64,000 bases of DNA from contig CATYIV010000003.1 in NCBI GenBank assembly GCA_958407465.1, positions 26,708-90,707 on the forward strand. Direction: 5' to 3'. Below, one piece after another: positions 45,018-53,970 of the stretch. The notes beneath the pieces are model-generated. The model did not search any database and had not been told where the DNA came from. It was given only the letters and a program-made list of their open reading frames with translations. The first letter of the stretch is position 1, and each line of letters begins with the position of its first letter. The position numbers were made by a program, and so were the translations under genes. The DNA comes from an uncultured Collinsella sp. (GTDB lineage: Bacteria > Actinomycetota > Coriobacteriia > Coriobacteriales > Coriobacteriaceae).

Positions 45018-46844
45018 ATGGCAAAGGGATCAAAAAGGGAAGGTGGAGGCATCGGCGAGTTGCTCGCGTATGCCGGTGACCGTAAATTCCTAACGTATTT
45101 GGGCATGGCGCTCTCGGCGCTCTCGCAGCTGCTGAGCTTTGGCCCGTACGTGTGCATTTGGCTTGTCGCTCGCGACCTGATCGCCGTGGCACCTAACTGG
45201 AGCGAAGCCTGCGACATCGCGATGTATGGCTGGTGGGCCGTGGGGTTTGCGCTGGCAAGCATCGTAGTGTATTTCGCAGGCCTCATGTGCACACACCTGT
45301 CTGCGTTTCGCTGCGCGTCCAATATCCGCAAGACTGCGAGCGAGCACCTGCTTAAACTGCCGCTTGGCTACTTTGACACGCACGCCACCGGTGAGCTGCG
45401 TCGTGTTGTAGACGGGTGTGCCGCCTCCACCGAGACTTTGCTCGCACACATGCTGCCCGATATCGCAGGCGCCGTCGCCATGGTCGTGGGCTTGCTCGTG
45501 CTGCTTTTCGCCCTCGATTGGCGCTTGGGCGCGGCATGCCTCATCTCGGTGGCCATTTCGTTTGGCGCCATGGCCACCATGATGAGCGGCAAAGGCGCCG
45601 AGTTCATGAAGGCCTACATGGGAGCGCTGGTCAAGATGAACAAGACCGGCACCGAATACGTACGAGGCATCCCCGTGGTCAAGGTGTTTCAGCAGACGGT
45701 CTACTCCTTTAAGGCCTTCCACGATGCGATCGCCGAATATGCCGACATGGCGCAAAACTATGCGGGCACGTTCTGCCGAGGTCCGCAGGTGCTCAACCTT
45801 ACCGCGCTCAATGGCCTTGTGACATTCCTGCTGCCCGTGGCGTTGCTGTTGGCGCCGGGCGAGACGGACTTCGCGCATTTTATGGCCAACTTCACGTTTT
45901 ACGCGATATTTTCGGCCGTGGTGCCGACGGCCATGACCAAGCTCATGTTTGTGGGCGAGGCCTCTCAGATGAGTGCCGATTCGCTGGCTCGTATTCGAAG
46001 CGTCATGGATTCCAAGCAGCTCTCCGTGCCCGCCCAACCCAAGCACCCTGCCGGTGGCGACGTGCGATTTGAGGACGTGAGTTTTACCTACGAGGGTGCC
46101 GAAACACCTGCCGTTAGCCATGTGAGCTTTAGCGTTTCCGCGGGTAGCACTCTCGCCCTGGTGGGTCCCTCGGGTGGCGGCAAGTCAACCTGCGCAAGCC
46201 TGATCCCGCGTTTTTGGGACGTTTCCTCGGGTCGAGTGCTCGTAGGCGGTGTGGACGTTCGCGATATGGATCCGCACGAGCTTATGGGCCAGGTCGCCTT
46301 CGTGTTCCAGACCAACCAGCTGTTCCGGCAAACACTTGCCGATAACGTGCGCGCCTCCAAGCCTACGGCCACTGACGACGAAGTGCGTGCGGCCCTCACT
46401 GCAGCTCAGTGCGACGACATTGTGGCCAAGCTCCCACAGGGCATCAATACCATGCTCGGTGCCGGCGGAGCATATCTTTCGGGCGGCGAGGTCCAGCGCG
46501 TGGCACTCGCCCGCGCGATCCTTAAAGACGCGCCTATCGTGGTGCTCGATGAGGCCACGGCGTTTGCCGATCCCGAGAACGAGGCGCTCATCCAGCGCGC
46601 CTTTAGCAAGCTGGCGGCTGGTCGCACAGTCATTATGATTGCGCACCGACTCTCGACTGTGGTGGGCGCAGACCAAATCGTGGTGCTCAACCAGGGCAGC
46701 GTGCAGGAGTCGGGTACCCATGCCGAGTTGCTGTCCCAAGAGGGTCTGTATGCCAAGATGTGGGCCGAATACGAACAGGCCGCGAGCTGGAAAATCACTG
46801 CAGCGACCGCGGATGCCGCCGTCACGAAGGGAGGCGAGGCCTAA
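45018..46844 (+). CDS. ABC exporter half-transporter, AraC-linked pair, subunit 1
   Basis: This 608-residue fused membrane-ATPase protein has membrane helices at residues ~20-290 and an ATPase with Walker A GPSGGGKST, signature YLSGGEVQRVALAR and Walker B IVVLDEATAFAD. The AFAD ending is typical of the IrtA/YbtP-like branch, which handles siderophores or related compounds. The ATG at 45018 (AAAGGAA upstream) is preferred over 44955. The next gene starts immediately after the stop. Confidence 0.9.
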   Translation: MAKGSKREGGGIGELLAYAGDRKFLTYLGMALSALSQLLSFGPYVCIWLVARDLIAVAPNWSEACDIAMYGWWAVGFALASIVVYFAGLMCTHLSAFRCASNIRKTASEHLLKLPLGYFDTHATGELRRVVDGCAASTETLLAHMLPDIAGAVAMVVGLLVLLFALDWRLGAACLISVAISFGAMATMMSGKGAEFMKAYMGALVKMNKTGTEYVRGIPVVKVFQQTVYSFKAFHDAIAEYADMAQNYAGTFCRGPQVLNLTALNGLVTFLLPVALLLAPGETDFAHFMANFTFYAIFSAVVPTAMTKLMFVGEASQMSADSLARIRSVMDSKQLSVPAQPKHPAGGDVRFEDVSFTYEGAETPAVSHVSFSVSAGSTLALVGPSGGGKSTCASLIPRFWDVSSGRVLVGGVDVRDMDPHELMGQVAFVFQTNQLFRQTLADNVRASKPTATDDEVRAALTAAQCDDIVAKLPQGINTMLGAGGAYLSGGEVQRVALARAILKDAPIVVLDEATAFADPENEALIQRAFSKLAAGRTVIMIAHRLSTVVGADQIVVLNQGSVQESGTHAELLSQEGLYAKMWAEYEQAASWKITAATADAAVTKGGEA

Positions 46845-48602
46845 ATGTTCGCCTCATTCCAAAAGAAGTATTTCCTATCCGATAAAGGCGTCGCCGGCGT
46901 AAAACGCGGCATTTTCTGGACCACGCTCACCAATCTCATTACCATGGCCGGCATGGGCTTTTTATTCCTGGTTATGGCCGGCTTTGTCGAGCATCTCGCC
47001 AGCGGGGCTGACCTGCCGGATGCCCTGCCGATCGTGGGTGGCCTCCTGGTCTTTTTCGTGTTGCTCTTTGCCTCTAACTGGCAGCAGTATTACTACACCT
47101 ACTGCATCTTTTACGAGGAGTGCGGCAAGCAGCGTATGGAGATTGCTGAGCGCTTGCGCAAACTGCCGCTGTCGTTTTTTGGTCGTCGTGATCTGGCCGA
47201 TTTAACCGAGACTATCATGGGCGACGTCCAGGCCATGGAGCACGCCTACAGCCACGTGCTGGGAGAGCTTTGGGGTGCCATCATCGCAAGCGCCATTGTG
47301 TTCGTGGCGTCGCTGTTCTTTTGCTGGCAGCTGGCGATCGCGGCGTTTTGGAGCGTTCCCGTGGCCTTTGCCGTGCTGTATCTAACACGCGGCCCCATGA
47401 CCCCGGTGTTCGATCGCGTGCGCGCCGAGAAGGTCAAGGTTACCGAGGCGATTCAAGAGACGCTCGACTGCGTTCGCGAGATCCGCGCCACCAACCAGGA
47501 GGCCCATTATCTTGAGAGACTCAACGCCGTGATCGATGCCGAGGAGCGCGAGACCACCAAGGGCGAGCTCGCTAACGGGCTTTTGGTCAACTCCGCCTTT
47601 GTCATCCTGCGTCTGGGCATTGCCACCACGCTGGTTACGGGTGCCGCGGTGGTCGCCTCCGGGCAGGTCGACTTTTTGGTGATGTTTGCCTTCCTGCTTA
47701 TGGTGAGCCGTATCTATGCGCCCTTTGACCAGGCGTTAATGTTAATGTCTGAGCTGTTTATCGCCGAGTCGTCTGCCAAGCGCATGCGTTCCATCATGGA
47801 AGAGCCTGTGGCGCGGGGCAGCGAGAAATTTGAGCCCGCGGGTCACGATGTGGTGTTCGATCACGTGGCATTTGGCTATGGTGCGGGCGAGGACGGACGC
47901 GCCGGCGAGAAAGTTCTTACCGATGTGAGCTTTACCGCCAAGGAAGGCGAGGTCACGGCACTGGTCGGTCCTTCGGGTTCCGGTAAGTCTACGGTGAGCC
48001 GCCTGGCCGCGCGCTTTTGGGATGCCACTGCGGGCAAGGTTACCGTGGGCGGTGTGGATGCTGCGGGTGTGGATCCCGAGGTGCTGCTGCGCGACTACGC
48101 CATTGTGTTCCAAGACGTGCTGCTCTTTGACGACACGGTGATGGGAAACATCCGCCTCGGGCGTCGTGATGCCACCGATGAGGAAGTGCTTGGGGCCGCG
48201 CGTGCCGCCAACTGTGACGAGTTTGTGAGGCGCATGCCGCAGGGCTACGACACCATGATCGGCGAGAACGGCTCCAGGCTGTCCGGCGGCGAGCGCCAGC
48301 GCATCTCTATCGCCCGTGCGCTGCTCAAAGACGCGCCTATCGTGCTGTTGGACGAGGCGACGGCGAGCTTGGATGTGGAGAACGAGACCGTGGTACAGCA
48401 GGCGCTCTCCCGTCTGCTTGCAGGTAAGACGGTTATCGTTATTGCCCACCGTATGCGTACGGTGGAAAATGCCGACAAAATCGTTGTGCTCAAGGATGGA
48501 GTGGTTGCCGAACAGGGCACCCCGGCGCAGCTCAAGGCGGCAGGTGGAGAATTCGCCCGCATGGTAGCGCTGCAAAAGGAAGCGGCTGCCTGGCAGCTGT
48601 AG
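46845..48602 (+). CDS. ABC exporter half-transporter, AraC-linked pair, subunit 2
   Basis: This 585-residue partner has membrane helices at residues ~20-300 and an ATPase with Walker A GPSGSGKST, signature RLSGGERQRISIAR and Walker B IVLLDEATASLD. It starts one base after the subunit 1 stop, with GGGAGGCGAG as ribosome site inside the upstream gene. Both ATP sites look complete. Regulation by the divergent AraC protein is likely. Confidence 0.92.
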   Translation: MFASFQKKYFLSDKGVAGVKRGIFWTTLTNLITMAGMGFLFLVMAGFVEHLASGADLPDALPIVGGLLVFFVLLFASNWQQYYYTYCIFYEECGKQRMEIAERLRKLPLSFFGRRDLADLTETIMGDVQAMEHAYSHVLGELWGAIIASAIVFVASLFFCWQLAIAAFWSVPVAFAVLYLTRGPMTPVFDRVRAEKVKVTEAIQETLDCVREIRATNQEAHYLERLNAVIDAEERETTKGELANGLLVNSAFVILRLGIATTLVTGAAVVASGQVDFLVMFAFLLMVSRIYAPFDQALMLMSELFIAESSAKRMRSIMEEPVARGSEKFEPAGHDVVFDHVAFGYGAGEDGRAGEKVLTDVSFTAKEGEVTALVGPSGSGKSTVSRLAARFWDATAGKVTVGGVDAAGVDPEVLLRDYAIVFQDVLLFDDTVMGNIRLGRRDATDEEVLGAARAANCDEFVRRMPQGYDTMIGENGSRLSGGERQRISIARALLKDAPIVLLDEATASLDVENETVVQQALSRLLAGKTVIVIAHRMRTVENADKIVVLKDGVVAEQGTPAQLKAAGGEFARMVALQKEAAAWQL

Positions 48603-48606
48603 GAAT

Positions 48607-48633
48607 GTGACAAAGGGACAGTCCCTTTGTCAC
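48607..48633. repeat. GTGACAAAGGGAC hairpin repeat, copy 2
   Basis: This is the same 13-bp palindrome as at 42309 with a different centre base. It lies 4 bp after the ABC exporter stop codon; the two copies bracket the ATPase/AraC/ABC segment. Confidence 0.8.
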
Positions 48634-48789
48634 ATTGAGTTCACCCCCATAGTTTCCAAAGAGTTAACCTTTGTTGACCTCAATAGTTAGATAAACTAAA
48701 CTGTTTTCCAAAAGTGTGCTCGAGCAAACTTATTTACTCGGGTGCTGAGGCACCGTGCCGCGTCCAATGCGGCAAAAGGGAGAAGCAAC

Positions 48790-49035
48790 ATGAAGAAGTC
48801 GACGTTCAATACCCTGCTTGTCGGTGGCGGTTTTCTGCTTGGTACGGCTGGCATCAAGCTGCTCACCAGCGCTCCGGTAAAGAATGCCTGCGTGCAGGGC
48901 ATTGCGTGCGGCATGCGCGTCAAGAACTGCTACCAGGACATGGTCGAGCAGGCCAAGGCCAATGTCGATGACATGGTTGCCGAGGCTGCCTACATCACCC
49001 AGAGCGAGGCCGCTGCTGACGAGGCAGCCGAGTAA
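48790..49035 (+). CDS. DUF6110-like small protein linked to metal ATPase
   Basis: This 81-residue protein has an N-terminal hydrophobic stretch (FNTLLVGGGFLLGTAGIKLL), two cysteines in VKNACVQGIACGMRVKNC plus a third, and a helical acidic tail. Small proteins like this commonly precede heavy-metal P-type ATPases of this type and may present the metal or act as an accessory subunit; this is inference from position. The ATG at 48790 follows AAAGGGAG. It lies 18 bp before the ATPase gene. Confidence 0.72.
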   Translation: MKKSTFNTLLVGGGFLLGTAGIKLLTSAPVKNACVQGIACGMRVKNCYQDMVEQAKANVDDMVAEAAYITQSEAAADEAAE

Positions 49036-49053
49036 CGCTCCCAGGCACAAACT

Positions 49054-51129
49054 ATGAGATTCTCGATTATTAGCGAGATCCCCGGCAGGACCCGTCTTCA
49101 ATTGGCGGGTCCTGTGCCAGAGAGCGATCTCGATGCACTTCTTAAGCTTGGCGGCGACATTGACGGCGTGCACAAGGTGCGCGTGTATGGCCGTATTGGC
49201 CAGATGGCGCTCGAATATGACGAGCGGTGTCGTGCGGGCGTGTTCGACGCCTTGGGTGCGCTCGATGCTCAAGCTATCGCCGATGCCAAGTCGGGCTACG
49301 TGATGCAACTCGAGCCGCGCAAGCACAAACTCGTTATGGACCTGGCGACACTCGTCGGTGCCCATTACGCGCGCCGCTGGTTCCTGCCCACGCCGCTGCG
49401 TGCCATCTTTGTCGTGGCCGGTTACATGGCATTTTTGCGCGCTGCCCTTCATGAGCTGGCGCAGCCGCGCCTGACCGTTCCCGTGCTCGACGCTTCGGCC
49501 ATCGTCATTTCGTTCGTCAAGCGTGATGTCGACACCGCGGGCCAGACGATGTTCCTACTCAACGTGGGCGAGCTGCTCGAGGACTACACCCGCGCCATGA
49601 GCGAAAACGAGCTCATCAACTCGCTGCTCGATGTGCCCGACAAGGCGCAGAAGGTCGTCGGCGACACCGAGGTAAGCGTTGCCGCGACCGAGCTTGAGCC
49701 CGGCGACCTGGTCGCCGTGCGCACTGGCATGTCCATTTGCATCGACGGTGTTGTCGAGCAGGGGAGCGCTATGGTCAACCAAGCGACCCTGACCGGCGAG
49801 CCGCTGGCCGTCGAGCGCAGCGTGGGCGACGACGTGTTCGCCGGCACCGTCGTGGAAGACGGCGGCATCTTGGTGCGTGTGCGCGCCAATACGGCTCAGA
49901 CCAAGCTCCGCTCGATCGTCTCGCTCGTGCAGACAGCCGACTCGCTCAAGTCCGAGGGCCAGTCGCATATGGAGGACCTTGCCAACAAGATCGTCCCGTG
50001 GAACTTCCTGCTCGCGGGCCTGGTTGCGCTTACCACCCGCAGCCTCATCAAGACCTCAGCGGCACTGATGGTCGACTACTCGTGCGCACTCAAACTCACG
50101 GGCTCCGTCGCCGTCATGACTGCCATGAGCGATGCCGCCAAGATGGGCGTCATGGTCAAGGGCGCCAAGTACTTTGAGTCGTTTGCCAAGGCCGATACCA
50201 TTGTGTTTGACAAGACCGGCACGCTCACCGAGGCGCAGCCGCGTCTTGCCTGCGTGCTCACCACCGATGGCTGGAGCGAGGACGAGATTCTGCGCCTTTC
50301 CGCTTGCTTGGAGGAGCATTTCCCTCATCCGGTGGCGCGTGCCGTGGTCAACGCCGCCCGCGAGCGCGGGCTCGAGCACCGCGAGCGCCATGCCGCCGTC
50401 GAGTACATCGTGGCGCACGGCATCGCTTCGTCCATCGAGGGGCGTCGCGCCATCATCGGTTCCGCGCACTTTGTGTTTGAGGACGAGGGCGCGCAGCTCG
50501 AGTCCGACATTAAGGAGCGCATCGAGTCCCAGATGCAGGGCCTGTCGCCGCTGTACCTGGCGGTTGACGGCACGGTTGTGGGCGTGCTCGGTATCGAGGA
50601 TCCGCTCAAACCTGGCGTGCGCGAGGCCATCGCCGACTTGCACGCGCTGGGCGTTAAGCACGTGGTCATGCTCACGGGCGATTCCGAGCGCACAGCCGCA
50701 CGCATTGCGCGCGAGGCGGGAGTCGACGAGTTCAAGGCCGAACTGCTGCCCGAGGACAAGTACGCTTATGTGGAGCGCATTAAGAGCGAGGGGCGCCACG
50801 TTGCCATGGTGGGCGACGGCGTCAACGATTCGCCGGCGCTCGGTTTGGCCGACGTGGGCTTGGCGATGGGTGGCGGAAGCGACATCGCCAAGGAGGTCGC
50901 CGATATCATCCTGACCGATACGGATCTGGCCGCGATCGTGCGCCTGCGCCGTATGAGCCAGGGGCTTATCGACCGTCTGACGAGTTCGTATTCCAAGGTG
51001 ATGCTCACCAACTCGGCGCTGCTGGCGCTCGGCATTACCGGCACGATTACGCCGCAGGCGTCGTCGCTGCTGCACAACGGCTCAACGATCGCCTACAGTC
51101 TGAGCAACGCAAAGGCGTACCTGCGTTAG
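49054..51129 (+). CDS. Heavy-metal translocating P1B-type ATPase
   Basis: This 691-residue pump has an N-terminal HMA-like ferredoxin fold lacking the CxxC metal site (residues 1-70, IISEIPGRTRLQLAG), an actuator domain with TLTGEPL, a phosphorylation site FDKTGTLTE (Asp386), an HP motif (FPHPVA) and a hinge GDGVNDSPAL. The membrane metal-site motif, normally CPC or SPC, reads YSCALKL. That variant and the small DUF6110-like partner point to a subgroup with uncertain metal, perhaps manganese or zinc. A terminator follows. Confidence 0.9.
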   Translation: MRFSIISEIPGRTRLQLAGPVPESDLDALLKLGGDIDGVHKVRVYGRIGQMALEYDERCRAGVFDALGALDAQAIADAKSGYVMQLEPRKHKLVMDLATLVGAHYARRWFLPTPLRAIFVVAGYMAFLRAALHELAQPRLTVPVLDASAIVISFVKRDVDTAGQTMFLLNVGELLEDYTRAMSENELINSLLDVPDKAQKVVGDTEVSVAATELEPGDLVAVRTGMSICIDGVVEQGSAMVNQATLTGEPLAVERSVGDDVFAGTVVEDGGILVRVRANTAQTKLRSIVSLVQTADSLKSEGQSHMEDLANKIVPWNFLLAGLVALTTRSLIKTSAALMVDYSCALKLTGSVAVMTAMSDAAKMGVMVKGAKYFESFAKADTIVFDKTGTLTEAQPRLACVLTTDGWSEDEILRLSACLEEHFPHPVARAVVNAARERGLEHRERHAAVEYIVAHGIASSIEGRRAIIGSAHFVFEDEGAQLESDIKERIESQMQGLSPLYLAVDGTVVGVLGIEDPLKPGVREAIADLHALGVKHVVMLTGDSERTAARIAREAGVDEFKAELLPEDKYAYVERIKSEGRHVAMVGDGVNDSPALGLADVGLAMGGGSDIAKEVADIILTDTDLAAIVRLRRMSQGLIDRLTSSYSKVMLTNSALLALGITGTITPQASSLLHNGSTIAYSLSNAKAYLR

Positions 51130-51148
51130 CGTTTTCGATTGAGTATAT

Positions 51149-51197
51149 GGCCTGCATTCGGGCGGCATCGCAGCCGCCAGGGTGCAGGCCTTCTTTT
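51149..51197 (+). terminator. Terminator of the metal ATPase operon
   Basis: GGCCTGCA/TGCAGGCC encloses GGCGGC/GCCGCC and is followed by TTCTTTTGTTT. Confidence 0.85.
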
Positions 51198-51232
51198 GTT
51201 TGACGAGATGTTAGCTCGGATATATGCTCGTG

Positions 51233-51245
51233 CTAGCAATGCTAG
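51233..51245. promoter_or_regulatory. Palindrome CTAGCAATGCTAG, putative toxin-antitoxin operator
   Basis: This 13-base palindrome lies 24 bp upstream of the RHH antitoxin start and is followed by a further half-copy (TGCTGA). It may be the site of autoregulation. Confidence 0.5.
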
Positions 51246-51268
51246 TAAATGCTGAAGGTGAGGTTGAG

Positions 51269-51622
51269 ATGGCTACCGTTGGCAGCATGGCACAGGTGAA
51301 TGTTCGCGTAGATCGCTCGGTTAAAGAGCGCGCCGAGGAAGCACTGCGGCTTTCGGGCGGGTCGCTGCCCGAGCTCATCAAAAAGGTGGTGGCCAAGGTC
51401 GCGCAGGGTGGCGGGCAGTGCGAGGAAGTGCTTGCGGCCGTCGACGACCGGCAGCAGGCCGTCGCGCCCGATACTCCGTTCGCCGCGTCGTGGGCAGCGG
51501 CAGACCGGCTTTATGCAGATATGGGCATCGCTGCGTCGCCTGTATCCGACGATCGCGATTGGGACACAATCTATTCCGAAGCCATGGACGAGCGCTATCG
51601 CCAAAAGGGGATGATCCTGTGA
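51269..51622 (+). CDS. Ribbon-helix-helix antitoxin
   Basis: This 117-residue protein has an N-terminal RelB/DinJ-like ribbon-helix-helix (AQVNVRVDRSVKERAEEALR) and a long acidic C-terminal region. It is followed, with a GTGA overlap, by a PIN-domain gene, the classic antitoxin-toxin order. The ATG at 51269 follows GGTGAGG; an ATG at 51287 is an alternative. Confidence 0.8.
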   Translation: MATVGSMAQVNVRVDRSVKERAEEALRLSGGSLPELIKKVVAKVAQGGGQCEEVLAAVDDRQQAVAPDTPFAASWAAADRLYADMGIAASPVSDDRDWDTIYSEAMDERYRQKGMIL

Positions 51623-52134
51623 GCGGGGCTCCCCTCAAAATAATGGTGGATGCCAACGTATGGGTCGATTCGTTTTGCGCCGACCATGCCGAGTCGCTTG
51701 CCGCACGCGCGTTTATTGGGCAGGCGACGGAGGCGGGGGCATTGCTGTTCTTTCCGGTGCATATCGCCAAGGACGTGCTGTACGTTGTCCAACACGAACT
51801 GAAGCGCAGCGTTCTTGCCAGCGGGGGAGCGCTCGACGAGGCATCTGCCCGTGCAATTGGCGATGCGGCGTTGGTGTTTGTTCGGAACATGACCGAAAAC
51901 GCCACGGCCGTGGGCGCAGATGCGTCGGACCTTTGGCTGGCCGACAAATACTTAGCGCTCCATCGCGATTACGAGGACAACTTGGTGCTCGCCGCGTGCA
52001 AGCGCGCACAGGTTGATTACTTGGTGACTAACGATCTCAAGCTGCTCGAACATGCCGATCTTGCAGCGAAGACCCCGCGCCAAATGATGCCGATTCTTGC
52101 TTTGGCCGAACGCGGCGGCGCGGCTATCGGTTGA
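51619..52134 (+). CDS. PIN-domain toxin
   Basis: This 171-residue PIN-fold protein has IMVDANVWVDSF at the N-terminus with the first catalytic aspartate, DYEDNLVLAACKRAQVDYLV in the core and TNDLKLLEH near the end. It would be a ribonuclease neutralised by the upstream RHH antitoxin. The GTG start at 51619 overlaps the antitoxin stop; an internal ATG at 51643 is possible. It is a second, unrelated PIN module besides 15822-16244. Confidence 0.82.
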   Translation: MSGAPLKIMVDANVWVDSFCADHAESLAARAFIGQATEAGALLFFPVHIAKDVLYVVQHELKRSVLASGGALDEASARAIGDAALVFVRNMTENATAVGADASDLWLADKYLALHRDYEDNLVLAACKRAQVDYLVTNDLKLLEHADLAAKTPRQMMPILALAERGGAAIG

Positions 52135-52192
52135 CGCGAACTGTTTGCGGGCCTCTTGGACGACGATGCGCCAAGGGACCCGCGTCTGCTAT

Positions 52193-52627
52193 TTACAAAA
52201 GCTCGGCCTTAATGGTGGGACTTTCTGCGAGCTGCTCGGCTGCCTTTTCGTCGGAATCGTTTAGCGCTGCCAGGCTGCGGTAGACCCACTCGTTGACCTG
52301 GGTGTTTTTGACGCCTGCGGTCTGCATAAGGGCGCCTACCTCGCGGATTACTGCGAACAGATCGGCTTTGGGACCCGCGAGCTCGACCTCGATGCCGTGG
52401 TAGGCGGCCACGCCGCGGTTCTCGCTCACGTGGTCGATAAAGCCCTCGACGGTCTCAAGCTGCTGGGCGAGAGCTACATTATCGTCGGCGTCCAGCGCGA
52501 CGAGTGCGTTCGATACCGTGAGGGCGGGATGTCCGCAGGGAACAAAGCCCTCGATGACATCCATAGCTTCGGTAATGGTTGAGCCCAGGCCTGCGAGGGC
52601 ATTGACGAGTTGCTGCTTGGTATCCAT
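52193..52627 (-). CDS. Conserved hypothetical protein
   Basis: This 144-residue, acidic, mainly helical protein has no signal peptide or membrane segment and matches no family I know. The sequence TKQQLVNALAGLGSTITEAM and following suggests a helical bundle. AAAGGA lies 7 bases before the ATG at 52627, and codon use matches the neighbours, so it is a real gene. It is convergent with the PIN toxin and divergent from the tmRNA gene. Confidence 0.7.
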   Translation of the reverse strand: MDTKQQLVNALAGLGSTITEAMDVIEGFVPCGHPALTVSNALVALDADDNVALAQQLETVEGFIDHVSENRGVAAYHGIEVELAGPKADLFAVIREVGALMQTAGVKNTQVNEWVYRSLAALNDSDEKAAEQLAESPTIKAELL

Positions 52628-52864
52628 AACGGTCCTTTCGACGGGTCAATTTTGCTTGGCGAAAATATACGTGACGAGATCGGTAGCAAAAGTGCGAAGT
52701 ACGGCGCACATTGGGGTCTTCACAGCTCGTGCATAGAACAGCTGTCCGCTTTCAGAACGTGGTAAGATAACACTTCGCAAGCGGGGCTCGCCCCGCATGT
52801 TCCTTGAAAAGTCGACGGGTGTTGGGTGCTCGTGCCCAATGCCATCCAGGCTTTCCCGACATTC

Positions 52865-53228
52865 GGGGGCGACTGGTTTCGACACGATAGCTCTGAGAGA
52901 GGAAGCAAGCCGAGGTCTCCTCGCCTCGTTAAACAGGGGTACCGTCAAATTGAATTGACAACAACTCTTCTTTTGAGCCTATGGCTCTCGCTGCTTAATT
53001 TATTGCGGCGCGTCAACCCGGTGATTTCCCCGACACCGGCGCGACGTCATGTTAGGGGAATGCTCCTGCGCACGTAATCGGTATGGCGCAGGCTAAGACC
53101 GAACCGGTTAGGACGCCGCGAGCGTGTCGCTGCGCGCAAAGCATCCGAGACTAAACCAGCGACTGAGCTTGGAGATGCCAATCAGGGGGCTTTCGTGGAC
53201 CGGAGTTCGATTCTCCGCGCCTCCACCA
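52865..53228 (+). ncRNA. ssrA: tmRNA (transfer-messenger RNA)
   Basis: The 5' end GGGGGCGACTGGTTTCGACA and the 3' end GAGTTCGATTCTCCGCGCCT-CCACCA pair as an alanine-tRNA-like acceptor arm, and CCA is encoded. The tag reading frame at 52957-52998 encodes DNNSSFEPMALAA followed by TAA; the ALAA ending is the ClpXP degradation signal. It rescues stalled ribosomes and tags the unfinished proteins for degradation. A terminator follows at 53237. Confidence 0.97.
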
Positions 53229-53236
53229 TAAGTAAC

Positions 53237-53270
53237 AGGCAGGTAGATACTTATATCTACCTGCCTTTTT
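53237..53270 (+). terminator. Terminator of tmRNA
   Basis: AGGCAGGTAGATA and TATCTACCTGCCT form a 13-bp stem followed by a T-run, 8 bases after the CCA end. Confidence 0.92.
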
Positions 53271-53280
53271 ATTTCTAGTC

Positions 53281-53544
53281 CGTACCGCGGAGAATCGAAC
53301 TCTATGCAGGGCGCGAGCGTTAAACAAACGCGAAGCGTTTGTAGCGAGCGGGCGAGGACGCCGGCAGGCGGCCGAAGCCGGTGCGGATTTGCGAAGCAAA
53401 TACGCGGATTCTCCGCGCAAAGCCCCAACCCAAAACAGATGCGATGTTTATCGAATCTCAGCCGGTCATGCGCCGCATCAACGGATCCCCCCCCGTACCG
53501 CGGAGAATCGAACTCTGTGCAGGGCGCGGGCGTAAAGAAAACGC
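53281..53544 (-). repeat. Two inverted partial copies of the tmRNA 3' end
   Basis: CGCGGAGAATCGAACTC, the reverse complement of the tmRNA T-arm (53203-53219), occurs at 53286-53302 and 53499-53515. Each lies in a 50-bp block (53281-53331 and 53494-53544) that is otherwise about 85 percent the same. Between them CGCGGATTCTCCGCG recurs. These look like leftover attachment sites of elements that integrate into the tmRNA gene. Confidence 0.7.
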
Positions 53545-53560
53545 CTCAGTGACGCAGAGT

Positions 53561-53885
53561 GGGACGCGCTTTCCCAATGGCGGCCCAGGCGGAAAGTCCA
53601 TCCCGGAATCCGCGCTCAGACTGGGACGTAGTTTCCGGATGGTACATCAAGCGGAAACTGCGACCCGGAATCGAGCCGTAGAGTGGGACATGCTTTCCCA
53701 ATGGCAGCTCAAGCGGAAAGTACATCCCGGAATCCTCGTTCGGAATGGGATGCAGTTTCCAAATGAATGGCTAGCGGAAAGTTCATCCCGGAATCCGCGC
53801 TCAGAACGGGACGCGCTTTCCCAGCGGCGGTCCAAGCGGAAAGCGCATCCCGGAATCTCGCCTCAAACTGGGACACACTTTCCGC
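53561..53885. repeat. 62-bp tandem hairpin array, five units plus a partial
   Basis: Units start at 53561, 53623, 53685, 53747, 53808 and 53870. The common plan is GGGAC-N4-TTTCC, about 17 bases, GCGGAAA-N4-ATCCCGGAATC and a variable tail. The two halves can pair as a hairpin in each unit; in the fifth the arms GGGACGCGCTTTCC and GGAAAGCGCATCCC pair almost perfectly. The 62-bp period is not a multiple of three, so it is non-coding. Function unknown. Confidence 0.8.
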
Positions 53886-53970
53886 TTCACTTGCCGCCTC
53901 AAAAAACCTGCGCTCTCGCCATCCCAAAACTGGGTAGAAGAAAGCCAAAACGCAATCGCAGGAGGTCAAC

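Noticed and set aside
53561..53885. CRISPR array
   Set aside because: The 62-bp units are continuous diverged repeats with no constant-repeat/unique-spacer pattern and no cas genes nearby.
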